Made by a program: the position numbers and the translations under genes | NCBI GenBank assembly: GCA_017440425.1 | Contig: JAFSHJ010000215.1 | Span: forward strand, 1 to 14,096 | DNA length: 14,096 nt | Reading direction: 5' to 3' | Origin: Oscillospiraceae bacterium | GTDB taxonomy: Bacteria > Bacillota > Clostridia > Oscillospirales > Ruminococcaceae | The notes under the pieces: model-generated | What the model saw: only the letters and a program-made list of their open reading frames with translations | Databases searched by the model: none | Told to the model about the DNA's origin: nothing | In this document: positions 1-7,100 of the stretch, in pieces | Position numbering within the stretch: position 1 is the first letter of the stretch | How the letters are laid out: the number at the start of each line of letters is the position of its first letter

Positions 1-602
1 AGACCGAGTGCCTCGCCAACTACACGGACTTCGTCTTTGAAGAGCAGCTTGATGGGCTCTACCAGCTCAAACTTAAGGTCTTCGGGCAGACCGCCGACGT
101 TGTGGTGGGATTTAACTGCTTTTTTGCCCTCTGCCTGCTTGATGCTCTCAAGAATATCGGGATAGATCGTGCCCTGTGCAAGGAAGGAGATGTCGTCCAG
201 CTTGCGTGCTTCGTCTGCAAAAACATTGATGAACTCAGCGCCGATGATTTTGCGCTTTTTCTCGGGATCGGAAACGCCTGCCAGCAGATCGAGGAATCTG
301 TCGGTTGCGTCAACATAGATGAGGTTTGCATCCAGACCGTCCTGGAACAGCTTTATTACGTTTTCGCTCTCGTCTTTGCGCATGAGACCGTGGTTTACGT
401 GAACGCATACCAGCTGCTTGCCGATGGCCTTTATGAGAAGTGCTGCAACAACGGAGGAATCCACGCCTCCGGAGAGTGCCAGCAGAACCTTTTTGTCGCC
501 AACCTGAGCACGAACTTCAGCGACCTGCTCTGCAATAAAAGCATCCGCAAGTTCTTTTGTTGTTATACGGGCCATTGTGGCAGGACGTACATTATTTTGC
601 AT
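1..602 (-). CDS. guaA: GMP synthase, ATP-pyrophosphatase subunit (5' part, cut by window edge)
   Basis: This is the ATP-PPase part of GMP synthase, which adenylates XMP and aminates it to GMP in purine synthesis. The visible 200 residues carry the P-loop-like SGGVDSS motif at about residues 44-50, then KRKIIG (about 117-122), the LAQGTIYPD block (141-149), KSHHNVGGLPEDLK (164-177) and EPIKLLFKDEVR, all typical of the GuaA C-terminal half. The start is ATG at 602, preceded by AAAGGGGAAAGG on the minus strand; a second in-frame Met lies at 575. There is no class-I glutamine amidotransferase domain before the ATP-PPase region, and none is encoded directly upstream, so this appears to be a stand-alone subunit that would need a separate GATase (or free ammonia). 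The 3' end, including the dimerisation domain, lies outside the window. A good promoter sits 70-100 bp upstream. No purine riboswitch fits in the leader of about 60 nt. Confidence 0.93.
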   Translation of the reverse strand, partial: MQNNVRPATMARITTKELADAFIAEQVAEVRAQVGDKKVLLALSGGVDSSVVAALLIKAIGKQLVCVHVNHGLMRKDESENVIKLFQDGLDANLIYVDATDRFLDLLAGVSDPEKKRKIIGAEFINVFADEARKLDDISFLAQGTIYPDILESIKQAEGKKAVKSHHNVGGLPEDLKFELVEPIKLLFKDEVRVVGEALG

Positions 603-634
603 AATACCTTTCCCCTTTGCTGTTTCATCTTTAA

Positions 635-686
635 ATATACAATTTTCGCCAATAATTATCCAACAAATATATTATATACAATTTTC
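635..686. repeat. 13-bp direct repeat in the guaA promoter and leader
   Basis: On the plus strand ATATACAATTTTC occurs at 635-647 and again at 674-686, 39 bp apart start to start. The upstream copy for guaA (674-686) overlaps the predicted -10 box, and the other lies in the predicted leader. It may be a paired operator, a duplicated promoter element, or chance in AT-rich DNA. Confidence 0.45.
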
Positions 687-699
687 CTTTAAATGGCAA
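671..699 (-). promoter_or_regulatory. guaA promoter (-35 TTGCCA, -10 TATAAT)
   Basis: On the minus strand, TTGCCA (699-694) is separated by exactly 17 bp from TATAAT (676-671). These match the housekeeping sigma consensus at 5/6 and 6/6. The transcript would start near 664 and give a leader of about 60 nt before the guaA ATG at 602. No terminator is visible between the HAD gene end (729) and this promoter, so read-through from upstream is also possible. Confidence 0.7.
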
Positions 700-728
700 T
701 ATTTTTCCTTTGCTCAAACATAAAAATA

Positions 729-1511
729 TTACCGCAATTCAGAAAAAATTTCATACAATCCTACTGCAACTCCGTCGGTCTCGCTTGTAACTCTGAAGGT
801 AGATATCTCATCCAGCATTTTCAGCGAGTGGGGCATTATCACACTTGTGCCCGCATATTTCAGCATATCCGTATCGTTCATGCTGTCGCCGAATGCCACC
901 GTATCCTCCACGCCGATGCCCAGCTTTTTGCTTATCAGCTCCATTCCCGTGGCTTTGGTGTAGCCGTTGCACACGATCTCAGCGTAATGTCCCATATCTA
1001 TCACATACATTCCCGGGAAGCAGTTGTGATATTTTTTATCTATCGGCTCGCAGAGAGTCATCTTTGTCACCAGCAGCGCTTCTCCCTGCTCTGTGTATTC
1101 TTTTTGCATTGTCTTCCACGGATAAACATCCCGGTAGCGCTCCAGCTCATATTGGAGCACGTTGTCCTTTTTTTCATCAAATTCCATGGTGTAGATGGCT
1201 TCTTCGCCCTCAAATTTGCAGGGAATACGTTTTTTCTCGCAGAAATCATACAAAAACGCAAGCTGCTCTCTTTCCATAACCTTACGCTCCAGCACCTCTC
1301 CACCGTATTCGATGTACGAGTTTCCGCAGATGCGTCCGTCCCATTTGACACACTCTGCCGCAACCTGCGGGATAAATGCGGCGCTGCGTCCCGTATTCAT
1401 TATCAGCTTGTGTCCTGCGGCCTGAACCTTGTTCATTGCCGCAATGTTTTCTTCCGATATTTTATTGTCGTGCACAAGGGTGCCGTCCAAATCAAAAAAT
1501 ATTGCTTTCAC
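729..1511 (-). CDS. Cof-type HAD superfamily hydrolase (class IIB phosphatase)
   Basis: A predicted cytosolic phosphatase of the haloacid dehalogenase superfamily, Cof/YwpJ/YidA-like subgroup, 260 aa, which is usual for the family. Motif I is FFDLDGT at residues 5-11, with nucleophile Asp7 and acid/base Asp9. Motif II Thr is in NTGR (about 39-42), motif III Lys is about residue 186 after the IIB cap domain, and motif IV is GDSMND (208-213). Such enzymes dephosphorylate sugar phosphates, nucleotides or cofactor phosphates; the substrate cannot be read from sequence. The start codon is GTG at 1511, supported by AAAGGA 8 nt upstream. It begins 22 bp after the thioredoxin stop, and its ribosome binding site lies in that gap, so the two are probably one operon. 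No clear terminator follows. Confidence 0.9.
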   Translation of the reverse strand: MKAIFFDLDGTLVHDNKISEENIAAMNKVQAAGHKLIMNTGRSAAFIPQVAAECVKWDGRICGNSYIEYGGEVLERKVMEREQLAFLYDFCEKKRIPCKFEGEEAIYTMEFDEKKDNVLQYELERYRDVYPWKTMQKEYTEQGEALLVTKMTLCEPIDKKYHNCFPGMYVIDMGHYAEIVCNGYTKATGMELISKKLGIGVEDTVAFGDSMNDTDMLKYAGTSVIMPHSLKMLDEISTFRVTSETDGVAVGLYEIFSELR

Positions 1512-1533
1512 TTCGGTTTTCCTTTTCAGCCGC

Positions 1534-1851
1534 TCACATAATTTCTTTTATAATATCCAGTAGCGCTTCTTTTTTCTGTATTCCAACGAGCCTTGCCGCC
1601 TCTTCCCCGTCTTTGATGAAAAGCACGGCGGGAATGGTGGAAATGTTAAACGCAACAGCAATATCCGGCTCCTCATCCACGTTCACCTTGCAGACGGCAA
1701 TTTCGTCCTCTTCCGCAATTTCCGCATCAAGCTCATCCATCACGGGAGCAAATTTTTTGCAGGGCACACACCACTCTGCCCAAAAATCCACTATCAGCAG
1801 CTCATTCTCCTCAATGACATCCGCAAGATTTGCCTCGGTTAAATTTATCAT
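1534..1851 (-). CDS. trxA: Thioredoxin (WCVPC active site)
   Basis: A 105-aa thioredoxin-fold protein with no signal peptide, so a cytosolic disulfide reductant or relative. The VDFWAEWCVPCK block holds the redox pair Cys28/Cys31 (motif at residues 27-31). The cis-proline is in STIPAV (Pro76), followed by the usual LFIKDG strand and a C-terminal LVG helix start. The dipeptide between the cysteines is Val-Pro where canonical Trx has Gly-Pro; this occurs in some Firmicutes thioredoxin-like proteins and may shift redox potential. The start is ATG at 1851 with AAGGAGAT 8 nt upstream. It is cotranscribed with the downstream HAD gene (22-bp gap). An extended -10 promoter and a hairpin lie upstream. 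No thioredoxin reductase is nearby, so a specialised partner cannot be excluded. Confidence 0.9.
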   Translation of the reverse strand: MINLTEANLADVIEENELLIVDFWAEWCVPCKKFAPVMDELDAEIAEEDEIAVCKVNVDEEPDIAVAFNISTIPAVLFIKDGEEAARLVGIQKKEALLDIIKEIM

Positions 1852-1905
1852 AATCTGTGATCTCCTTATCTTTTATCTGCATAGTTAATTTTTCAATCGA
1901 CATGC

Positions 1906-1940
1906 ACAAGGGCTGAAAACCAGCCCTTGTTTTTTCTTTA
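1906..1940 (+). terminator. Perfect 10-bp hairpin with T-tract on the plus strand, upstream of trxA
   Basis: ACAAGGGCTG (1906-1915) and CAGCCCTTGT (1921-1930) form a perfect stem with a 5-nt loop, followed by TTTTTTCTTTA on the plus strand. That has the form of an intrinsic terminator for plus-strand transcription, yet genes on both sides are on the minus strand. Read on the minus strand it has no U-tract after it; it would instead form a stem-loop at the very 5' end of the trxA transcript predicted from the promoter at 1940-1948. Confidence 0.6.
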
Positions 1941-1948
1941 TTATAGCA
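1940..1948 (-). promoter_or_regulatory. Extended -10 promoter for trxA and the HAD gene
   Basis: The minus strand reads TGCTATAAT (1948-1940), a perfect TGnTATAAT extended -10 element. No good -35 box is found at 16-18 bp, which extended -10 promoters can tolerate. The predicted start near 1933 gives a leader of about 80 nt that opens with an A-rich stretch and the 10-bp hairpin at 1906-1930. Confidence 0.55.
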
Positions 1949-1994
1949 CGATACAGCTCAAAAAGATAGTGACCACCTGAAAAGCTCTTGTGTT

Positions 1995-2828
1995 TCAGCA
2001 TTTTATTCCCTTATAATGCCTCATATATTCATTCATTTTGTCAAGATGCTCGTCTGCCGTAATTACATCACTTTCAATCGCGTTGATAATGTCATCCGTG
2101 TTTACGATGGAATGGATCTTCAACCCATATTTTCTTTCAATTTCATGCTTTGCGGAAAGCGGCGAATTATCTGAACGCTCCATTCTGTCAACGCATACCA
2201 CCACATCGGATGGATACTTATTGGTTTTTGATTTAATTTTCTCTATTTCCGTGCTGAGTGTCGTACCAGACGTAATCACATCTGTTATCAGCGTTATATT
2301 GCGAGTTTCAAATGCTGTATTTTCCGCATTGCAGCCAACACAGTGATACGAATCCACACCGTACTTGTTAAACAAGGTCATGCTTGTTGCAATCACAAGC
2401 GAAACCTCTCTGTTATCAATGCCAATGAGACAGTTGTCTTCAATTCTGTGTTCTCTAATGCACTCGGCATAAAATTCTCCCAATTTGGACATTTGGCTGC
2501 CTGTCAGATCATCTCCCACACGGACTATATACGGAGAGATGCTGCCTCTTTCCAGCTTAAACTCACCAAAGCTGAGCATACTGTTGTTCACCATAAAACG
2601 AATGAACCGCTCCTTGTAATTCAGCGCATCCAGCCGATAATTGAACAGCTCATCCATTGTGATGCCGAAATAACGCGCTATCTCCGGCAAAACTGTCAGG
2701 TCGGGAGCAGACAGATGGTTTTCCCACTTGCTCACCGATTGCGACGAAACAGACAGCGCTTCCGCCAGCTGTGTTTGTGTCACGTTTTTGTTTTTGCGCA
2801 GTAATCGAATTTTTTCTCCAATTAACAT
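1995..2828 (-). CDS. Cro/CI-type HTH regulator fused to an orotate phosphoribosyltransferase-like domain
   Basis: A 277-aa two-domain protein. Residues 5-60 form an XRE/Cro-CI helix-turn-helix (MLIGEKIRLLRK, TQTQLAEALSVSSQSVSKWE, LTVLPEIARYF). Residues about 71-250 align by eye with PyrE: YKERFIRFMV, LSFGEFKLERGSISPY, SKLGEFYAE, LITDVITSGTT (about 180-190, the PRPP-binding loop), VDRMER, and the closing strand IHSIVNTDDIINAIE. The PRPP loop has Thr where PyrE has the first of two aspartates. The Lys/His mobile loop (KEAKDHGEGG in E. coli) and the GPAYKG lysine are not conserved, so catalysis is unlikely and ligand sensing more likely. This is analogous in logic to PurR and PyrR, which re-use PRTase folds. 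The start is ATG at 2828 with GGAGGTGA at ideal spacing; the stop is TGA. It lies 195 bp downstream of pyrB on the same strand, behind pyrB's terminator. The regulatory role is inferred; the domains are seen. Confidence 0.85.
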   Translation of the reverse strand: MLIGEKIRLLRKNKNVTQTQLAEALSVSSQSVSKWENHLSAPDLTVLPEIARYFGITMDELFNYRLDALNYKERFIRFMVNNSMLSFGEFKLERGSISPYIVRVGDDLTGSQMSKLGEFYAECIREHRIEDNCLIGIDNREVSLVIATSMTLFNKYGVDSYHCVGCNAENTAFETRNITLITDVITSGTTLSTEIEKIKSKTNKYPSDVVVCVDRMERSDNSPLSAKHEIERKYGLKIHSIVNTDDIINAIESDVITADEHLDKMNEYMRHYKGIKC

Positions 2829-2932
2829 TGGGATTCACCTCCGTTTTTTTGTAACTTAATTATATCCCGTGGCTGCACATCTTTACAATGTATCAGCTGG
2901 ACAGTTTTATACAACCATTCGGTGAATCCAAA
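2828..2932. repeat. Widely spaced inverted repeat covering the HTH-OPRT ribosome binding site
   Basis: GGATTCACC (2831-2839) and GGTGAATCC (2921-2929) on the plus strand are exact inverted copies, centred 90 bp apart. Extended to 12 bp (2828-2839 and 2921-2932) they match at 11 of 12. One arm contains part of the Shine-Dalgarno sequence and reaches the start codon of the HTH-OPRT gene; the other lies upstream of its predicted promoter. It could be a two-site operator in DNA, or an anti-Shine-Dalgarno pairing in a longer transcript. Confidence 0.5.
2859..2888 (-). promoter_or_regulatory. Promoter of the HTH-OPRT gene
   Basis: The minus strand has TATAAT (2864-2859) and TTGTAA (2888-2883) as a weaker -35 at 18 bp. 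Transcription would start near 2852, leaving a leader of about 25 nt. Just upstream, TGTAT (2889-2893) and ATACA (2909-2913) form a short inverted repeat abutting the -35, a possible operator half-site pair. Confidence 0.55.
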
Positions 2933-2973
2933 CATCAATCTCAACACACCGCAACACAGTACGGAAGTCCTTT

Positions 2974-3004
2974 AAAAACAACAACGGGAGTTAAAACTCC
3001 CGTT
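2974..3004 (-). terminator. Intrinsic terminator after pyrB
   Basis: AACGGGAGTT (2983-2992) and AACTCCCGTT (2995-3004) form a hairpin about 20 bp past the pyrB stop. On the minus strand it is followed by GTTGTTTTTAAA, a U-rich run. It separates pyrB from the downstream HTH-OPRT gene. Confidence 0.8.
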
Positions 3005-3023
3005 AATTATTTTTATAGTATGA

Positions 3024-4085
3024 TCAGTGCTCGCAGAATTCGCAGAGCATGGTTTCAACTGCTGCGTTCTCATCCTTCTTATAGGTGGATGGCAGATATT
3101 TTTCAATGGATGTAATGCAGTTGGGGTTGGCACATCTTGCGCCGGGGGTTCCCTCAAGCTTTTCTCTTCCCTGTCCACCCTCAAGCATCTTCATGATAAG
3201 AGCCATTCTTGCATATACACCGCATTTTGCCTGCTTGAAGTAGAGAGCTCTGGGGTCTTCATCCACCTCGTAGGTTATTTCGTCAACTCTGGGCAGCGGA
3301 TGAAGCACGATCAGGTCTGCTTTTGCCCTGAGCATCTTCTTTGCATCCAGAACGTAGACATTTTTCTGCTCCTCGTAGAGCTTTTCGGAGGCAAAGCGCT
3401 CCTTCTGGATTCTTGTCATATACAGAACGTCCAGCTGTGGAATTGCTTCCTCAAGAGATGTGACGAACTCGCACTTGCAGCCGCTTGCCTCCAGCAGGTT
3501 GAGGATATACTGGGGAAGTCCCAGCTCCGGTGTGGAGATGAAGACAAATTTATTGTTGTTTCTGCAGAGTGTTTTTACAAGAGAGTGTACTGTTCTTCCG
3601 TTTTTCAGGTCGCCGCACATACCGATGGTGAGACCGGAAACGGTCTGCTTCTCGCCGTAGATGGTTACAAGGTCGGTGAGGGTCTGTGTGGGGTGAAGAT
3701 GTCCGCCGTCGCCTGCGTTGATGATGGGGCAGTTTGTGTAAAGAGCAGCTGCCTTTGCTGCACCCTCGAAGGGATGGCGCATTGCAAGGATATCCGCATA
3801 TCCGCTGACGATCCTGATGGTATCCGCAAGGCTCTCGCCCTTGGAAACAGAGGAGTTCATGGGGTTATCGAAGCCGATTGTCTCGCCGCCCAGACGCAGC
3901 ATAGCTGTCTGGAAAGACATCTGTGTGCGGGTGGAGGGTTCATAGAACAATGTGGCAAGGATCTTGCCCTCGCAAGCTCCGAAATAGCGCTTGGGATCTG
4001 CTTTTATATCGTTGGCAAGAGAGAGTATCTCCTGCAGTTGATTAGCTTTGAGTTCGCTGAGGTCTATAAGACTGTGTGGATACAT
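3024..4085 (-). CDS. pyrB: Aspartate carbamoyltransferase catalytic chain with C-terminal PyrI-like zinc ribbon
   Basis: Catalyses carbamoyl phosphate plus L-aspartate to N-carbamoyl-aspartate, the committed step of pyrimidine synthesis. It shows the carbamoyl phosphate site FYEPSTRT (47-54), the SVSKGES loop (79-85, Lys82 entering the neighbouring subunit), MRHP (102-105), GDGGHLHPTQTLTD (125-138) and the aspartate-binding LHPLPR (261-266). The catalytic domain ends near residue 305. The remaining 48 residues carry Cys318-x4-Cys323-x24-Cys348-x2-Cys351 in a CANPNCIT...CEFC context closely resembling the zinc domain of PyrI. The allosteric nucleotide-binding part of PyrI is absent, giving 353 aa against about 305-310 for plain PyrB. 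The start is ATG at 4085 with CGGAGGTG upstream; the stop is TGA. It has its own promoter overlapping the end of addA and a terminator after it, so it appears monocistronic. Confidence 0.95.
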   Translation of the reverse strand: MYPHSLIDLSELKANQLQEILSLANDIKADPKRYFGACEGKILATLFYEPSTRTQMSFQTAMLRLGGETIGFDNPMNSSVSKGESLADTIRIVSGYADILAMRHPFEGAAKAAALYTNCPIINAGDGGHLHPTQTLTDLVTIYGEKQTVSGLTIGMCGDLKNGRTVHSLVKTLCRNNNKFVFISTPELGLPQYILNLLEASGCKCEFVTSLEEAIPQLDVLYMTRIQKERFASEKLYEEQKNVYVLDAKKMLRAKADLIVLHPLPRVDEITYEVDEDPRALYFKQAKCGVYARMALIMKMLEGGQGREKLEGTPGARCANPNCITSIEKYLPSTYKKDENAAVETMLCEFCEH

Positions 4086-4124
4086 TGGACACCTCCGAAA
4101 TAACTACAAAATTCTCCACCCATA

Positions 4125-4153
4125 ATTTTATCACAATCCGACATTTTTTGCAA
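4125..4153 (-). promoter_or_regulatory. pyrB promoter overlapping the 3' end of addA
   Basis: The minus strand has TTGCAA (4153-4148), a 17-bp spacer, and TAAAAT (4130-4125). The -35 and spacer lie within the last codons of addA, whose TGA is at 4133-4131. The leader before the pyrB ATG would be about 30-35 nt, too short for a PyrR-type attenuator. Confidence 0.5.
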
Positions 4154-7100
4154 CAGTAATTTCGCTGTCAAGGCAGAGGGAATAGATGACCGTCTCACCC
4201 ACCGGCATATCAAAGCTTTGGGCAAGAACCTTTGCATAGAGCTCCAGCTGTTTGCGGTATCTCTCCACCAGCTCTGCGCCGGTTTTGACTCTGTCGGTCT
4301 TGTAATCCACCACCACAAGATGGCCGTTTTCTGCAAAAACGCAGTCTGCAATGCCTTGAATCGTTACGGTATCATCACCCTCAAAGCCCAGCTCCGATGC
4401 CTTTTCGTTATACAAAAATTTGAACTCACGGTGCATTTCATCCGCTGCTCTCATTCTGTCATACAGCCTGCTGCTGAAAAATGCGGTTATGTGCTCCGCA
4501 TCGATAGCATCCCGCTGTGCCGCAGTGATATATCCGCAGGTGACCAACCGCTCCAGCTCTGCCTGCGGGTCTTTTTCCGCAAGGGCATAGTCCGCAAACT
4601 GCATAAATGTGTGGAGAGCCGTGCCTCTCTGTGCGGGAGTGAGAGCATTATCCCGTTCAAATGCAGGGATCCTGCCGAAATCACGCTTATGCTCGCTGTG
4701 AGACAGCTCCGATACGCTCATTTTGTTGGGGATGCTCACCGCATAGTCATATTTATAACTCTGTTTCGCTCTTTCCTTTATCTTTTCAACCACTTCTTTG
4801 TCGGATGGGGCAGCTTCAAGCTCCGTCTCTTCCTCCTCCGCCTCTTCGCTGAACGAAACCGTCTTCACCTTCCAGCGGCTGCCGCCTTTGTCTGGTGAGA
4901 TGGGCAGGTTAAAGCCTTCCACCTTGTCACGCAGCGGTTTTCCGTCCGGATGGAGCAGCAGCGCTCTCATCATCCACTCTGCAACGCTGCCTGCTTTTCG
5001 CACCAAATAGGGGAATATTGTGTCCTCTTTGAGTCCCAATGCGGCGGCTTCGATTTTTTTCTGCACGTTGTCCATTGCCGCCGTCATAATGAGCTTGTCC
5101 CGTGCTCTTGTCATTGCAACATAGAGGACACGCAGCTCTTCCGACATCATCTCTGCCTCGTGGGCAAGCTTCAGCGCCTCGTGGGGCACGGTGGTGAACT
5201 GGGTGCCGTTGGCTCTGTTTCTGCGGATGCAGCCAAAACCAAGCTTGGAGTGCAGCAGAGTTTTCTCGCGCATATCCATCTTGTTGAAGTTTTTGGAGTT
5301 TTCCGGCACGAAAACAACGGGGAATTCCAAGCCTTTGGATGCGTGTATAGTCATAATGCTGACACTATTCCCGCCGGATGCCGCCGCACTCTGTTTTGCA
5401 CCGATGCCGTCCTCCCTTATGCGTTCAACATAGCGCAAAAATCCGCCCAGGCCCGCAGAAGAACGGGATTCGTATTCCGCTGCGATTTTTATGAGTCTCA
5501 GCAGGTTCGAGGTTCTTTCGGCACCGTTATCCTCTCCTGCCATCACCGACAAAAGATCGGTGACGTCATATATCCTGCGGATGAGCACATCGGTGGAGAG
5601 GGTCGCCGCCACCAGCCGCAATCCCGATATCATTTTAAGCGCGGCAACGCACTTTTCATCGCCCTGACCTGCAAGAATGCTCATGCAGGCAAACAGCGGC
5701 GTTCTGCTTTTTGCCATTCTGATGCGTGCCATATCCGAGGGTTCGAAACCGAACATCTCTGACATCAGCACCGCCGTCAGCGCTATATCCGACAGCGGAT
5801 TATCCAGCACCTTCAGCATGGATAAGACCAGCGACACCTCCGGCAGGGAGAAAAAGTCGCCGCTGCCCTCTGCATTTACGCTGAGTCCTGCCTTGGTGAA
5901 TACCTTTACATAGTGCTCCGCTCTTCCGCTTTTGGAGCGCAGAAGCACCGCAAAATCCCGCTGTTCAACCTTGCGCGGACCTTCTCTGTCGAAAACGACA
6001 AAGCCTTCCGCTATCATCCGTTTTATCTCGCCTGCAATATAAGATGCCTCTTTATAGGATCTGTTGAGGTCGCTTTCGTCGTTGGTCTCAATAAGAGTGA
6101 AGTCCACGCTGTCAAGGTGCTCCGCACCCTCTTTCGGCTTGTTTTCGTCTGCTATCAGCCGCTCCTCGCCGTCATATTCCATCTCGCCTATCTCTTTGCT
6201 CATCAGCTTTTCGAAGACATAGTTGGTGGCATTCAGAACGGCGGGCATACTTCTGAAGTTTTTGCTGAGCACGATGTTTGCGGGATATTCCCCCTTTGCA
6301 AAGGGAGAAAACCGCTCCTGCTTGGAGATGAAGATCTCCGGCATTGCCTGACGGAAGCGATAGATGCTCTGCTTGACATCCCCCACCATAAATATGTTTT
6401 TCTCATCCTTGGAGACCGCCTTGAATATCATATCCTGCGCCGCATTGGTGTCCTGATATTCGTCAACGAAGATGGCATCGTATTTTTGGGCGCACTCCTC
6501 CGCTATCTCGCTGAGCTTATAGCCGTCGGCTGTCTCATCATAGAGCAGCGAGAGGGCATATTGCTCCATATCGGAGAAATCCATAAGCAGGCAGGCCTGC
6601 TTTTTCTTTTGCAGCAGCCTGTCGTATTCCAACGTCATTGCAAACAGCTCTGCCACCAATGGGCGCAGCTCCGCAATGTCCTCCCGGAACTCCTGCGAGT
6701 TTGCGCAAAACTGCTTTGCGGAGAGCTCTTTAAGTGTATCGGCAATGACATCCTTGTTCTTTTTCAGCTGGTTTTTGAGATATTCGTTTTCACAGCCCCG
6801 CACAGCCTTGAGTGCGGGCAGATCATATTCGTTCAGTTCCTTGACCAAAGCATCCCAGTTTTTGTTTTTGGCTTCGGTGAGCATCCGCTTTATCACGGTG
6901 GATGCGGAGATGAAGCAATCCGAATATGCTTTGTTCAGCTTTTCATCCTCGGCGCAAAGCCCGGCGGAATCCTCCGCCAGCGACAGCAGATAGCTGAGCA
7001 CCGTTACGGCATAATCCAGCACCACTCTGCCCCACACGTTTTCCGATACGGGGATATCCTCATTGTAAAACTCCAGCACACCGTTCAGCCATTTTTCATA

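Noticed and set aside
603..670. Possible guanine riboswitch before guaA
   Set aside because: The predicted leader is only about 60 nt, AT-rich, and has no three-way junction with conserved loops.
102..692. A 196-codon plus-strand open frame at the left edge
   Set aside because: The minus strand in the same place encodes GMP synthase with clear motifs; the plus frame runs into AT-rich intergenic DNA.
3027..4103. A 358-codon plus-strand open frame opposite pyrB
   Set aside because: It is an antisense shadow of an unmistakable aspartate carbamoyltransferase.
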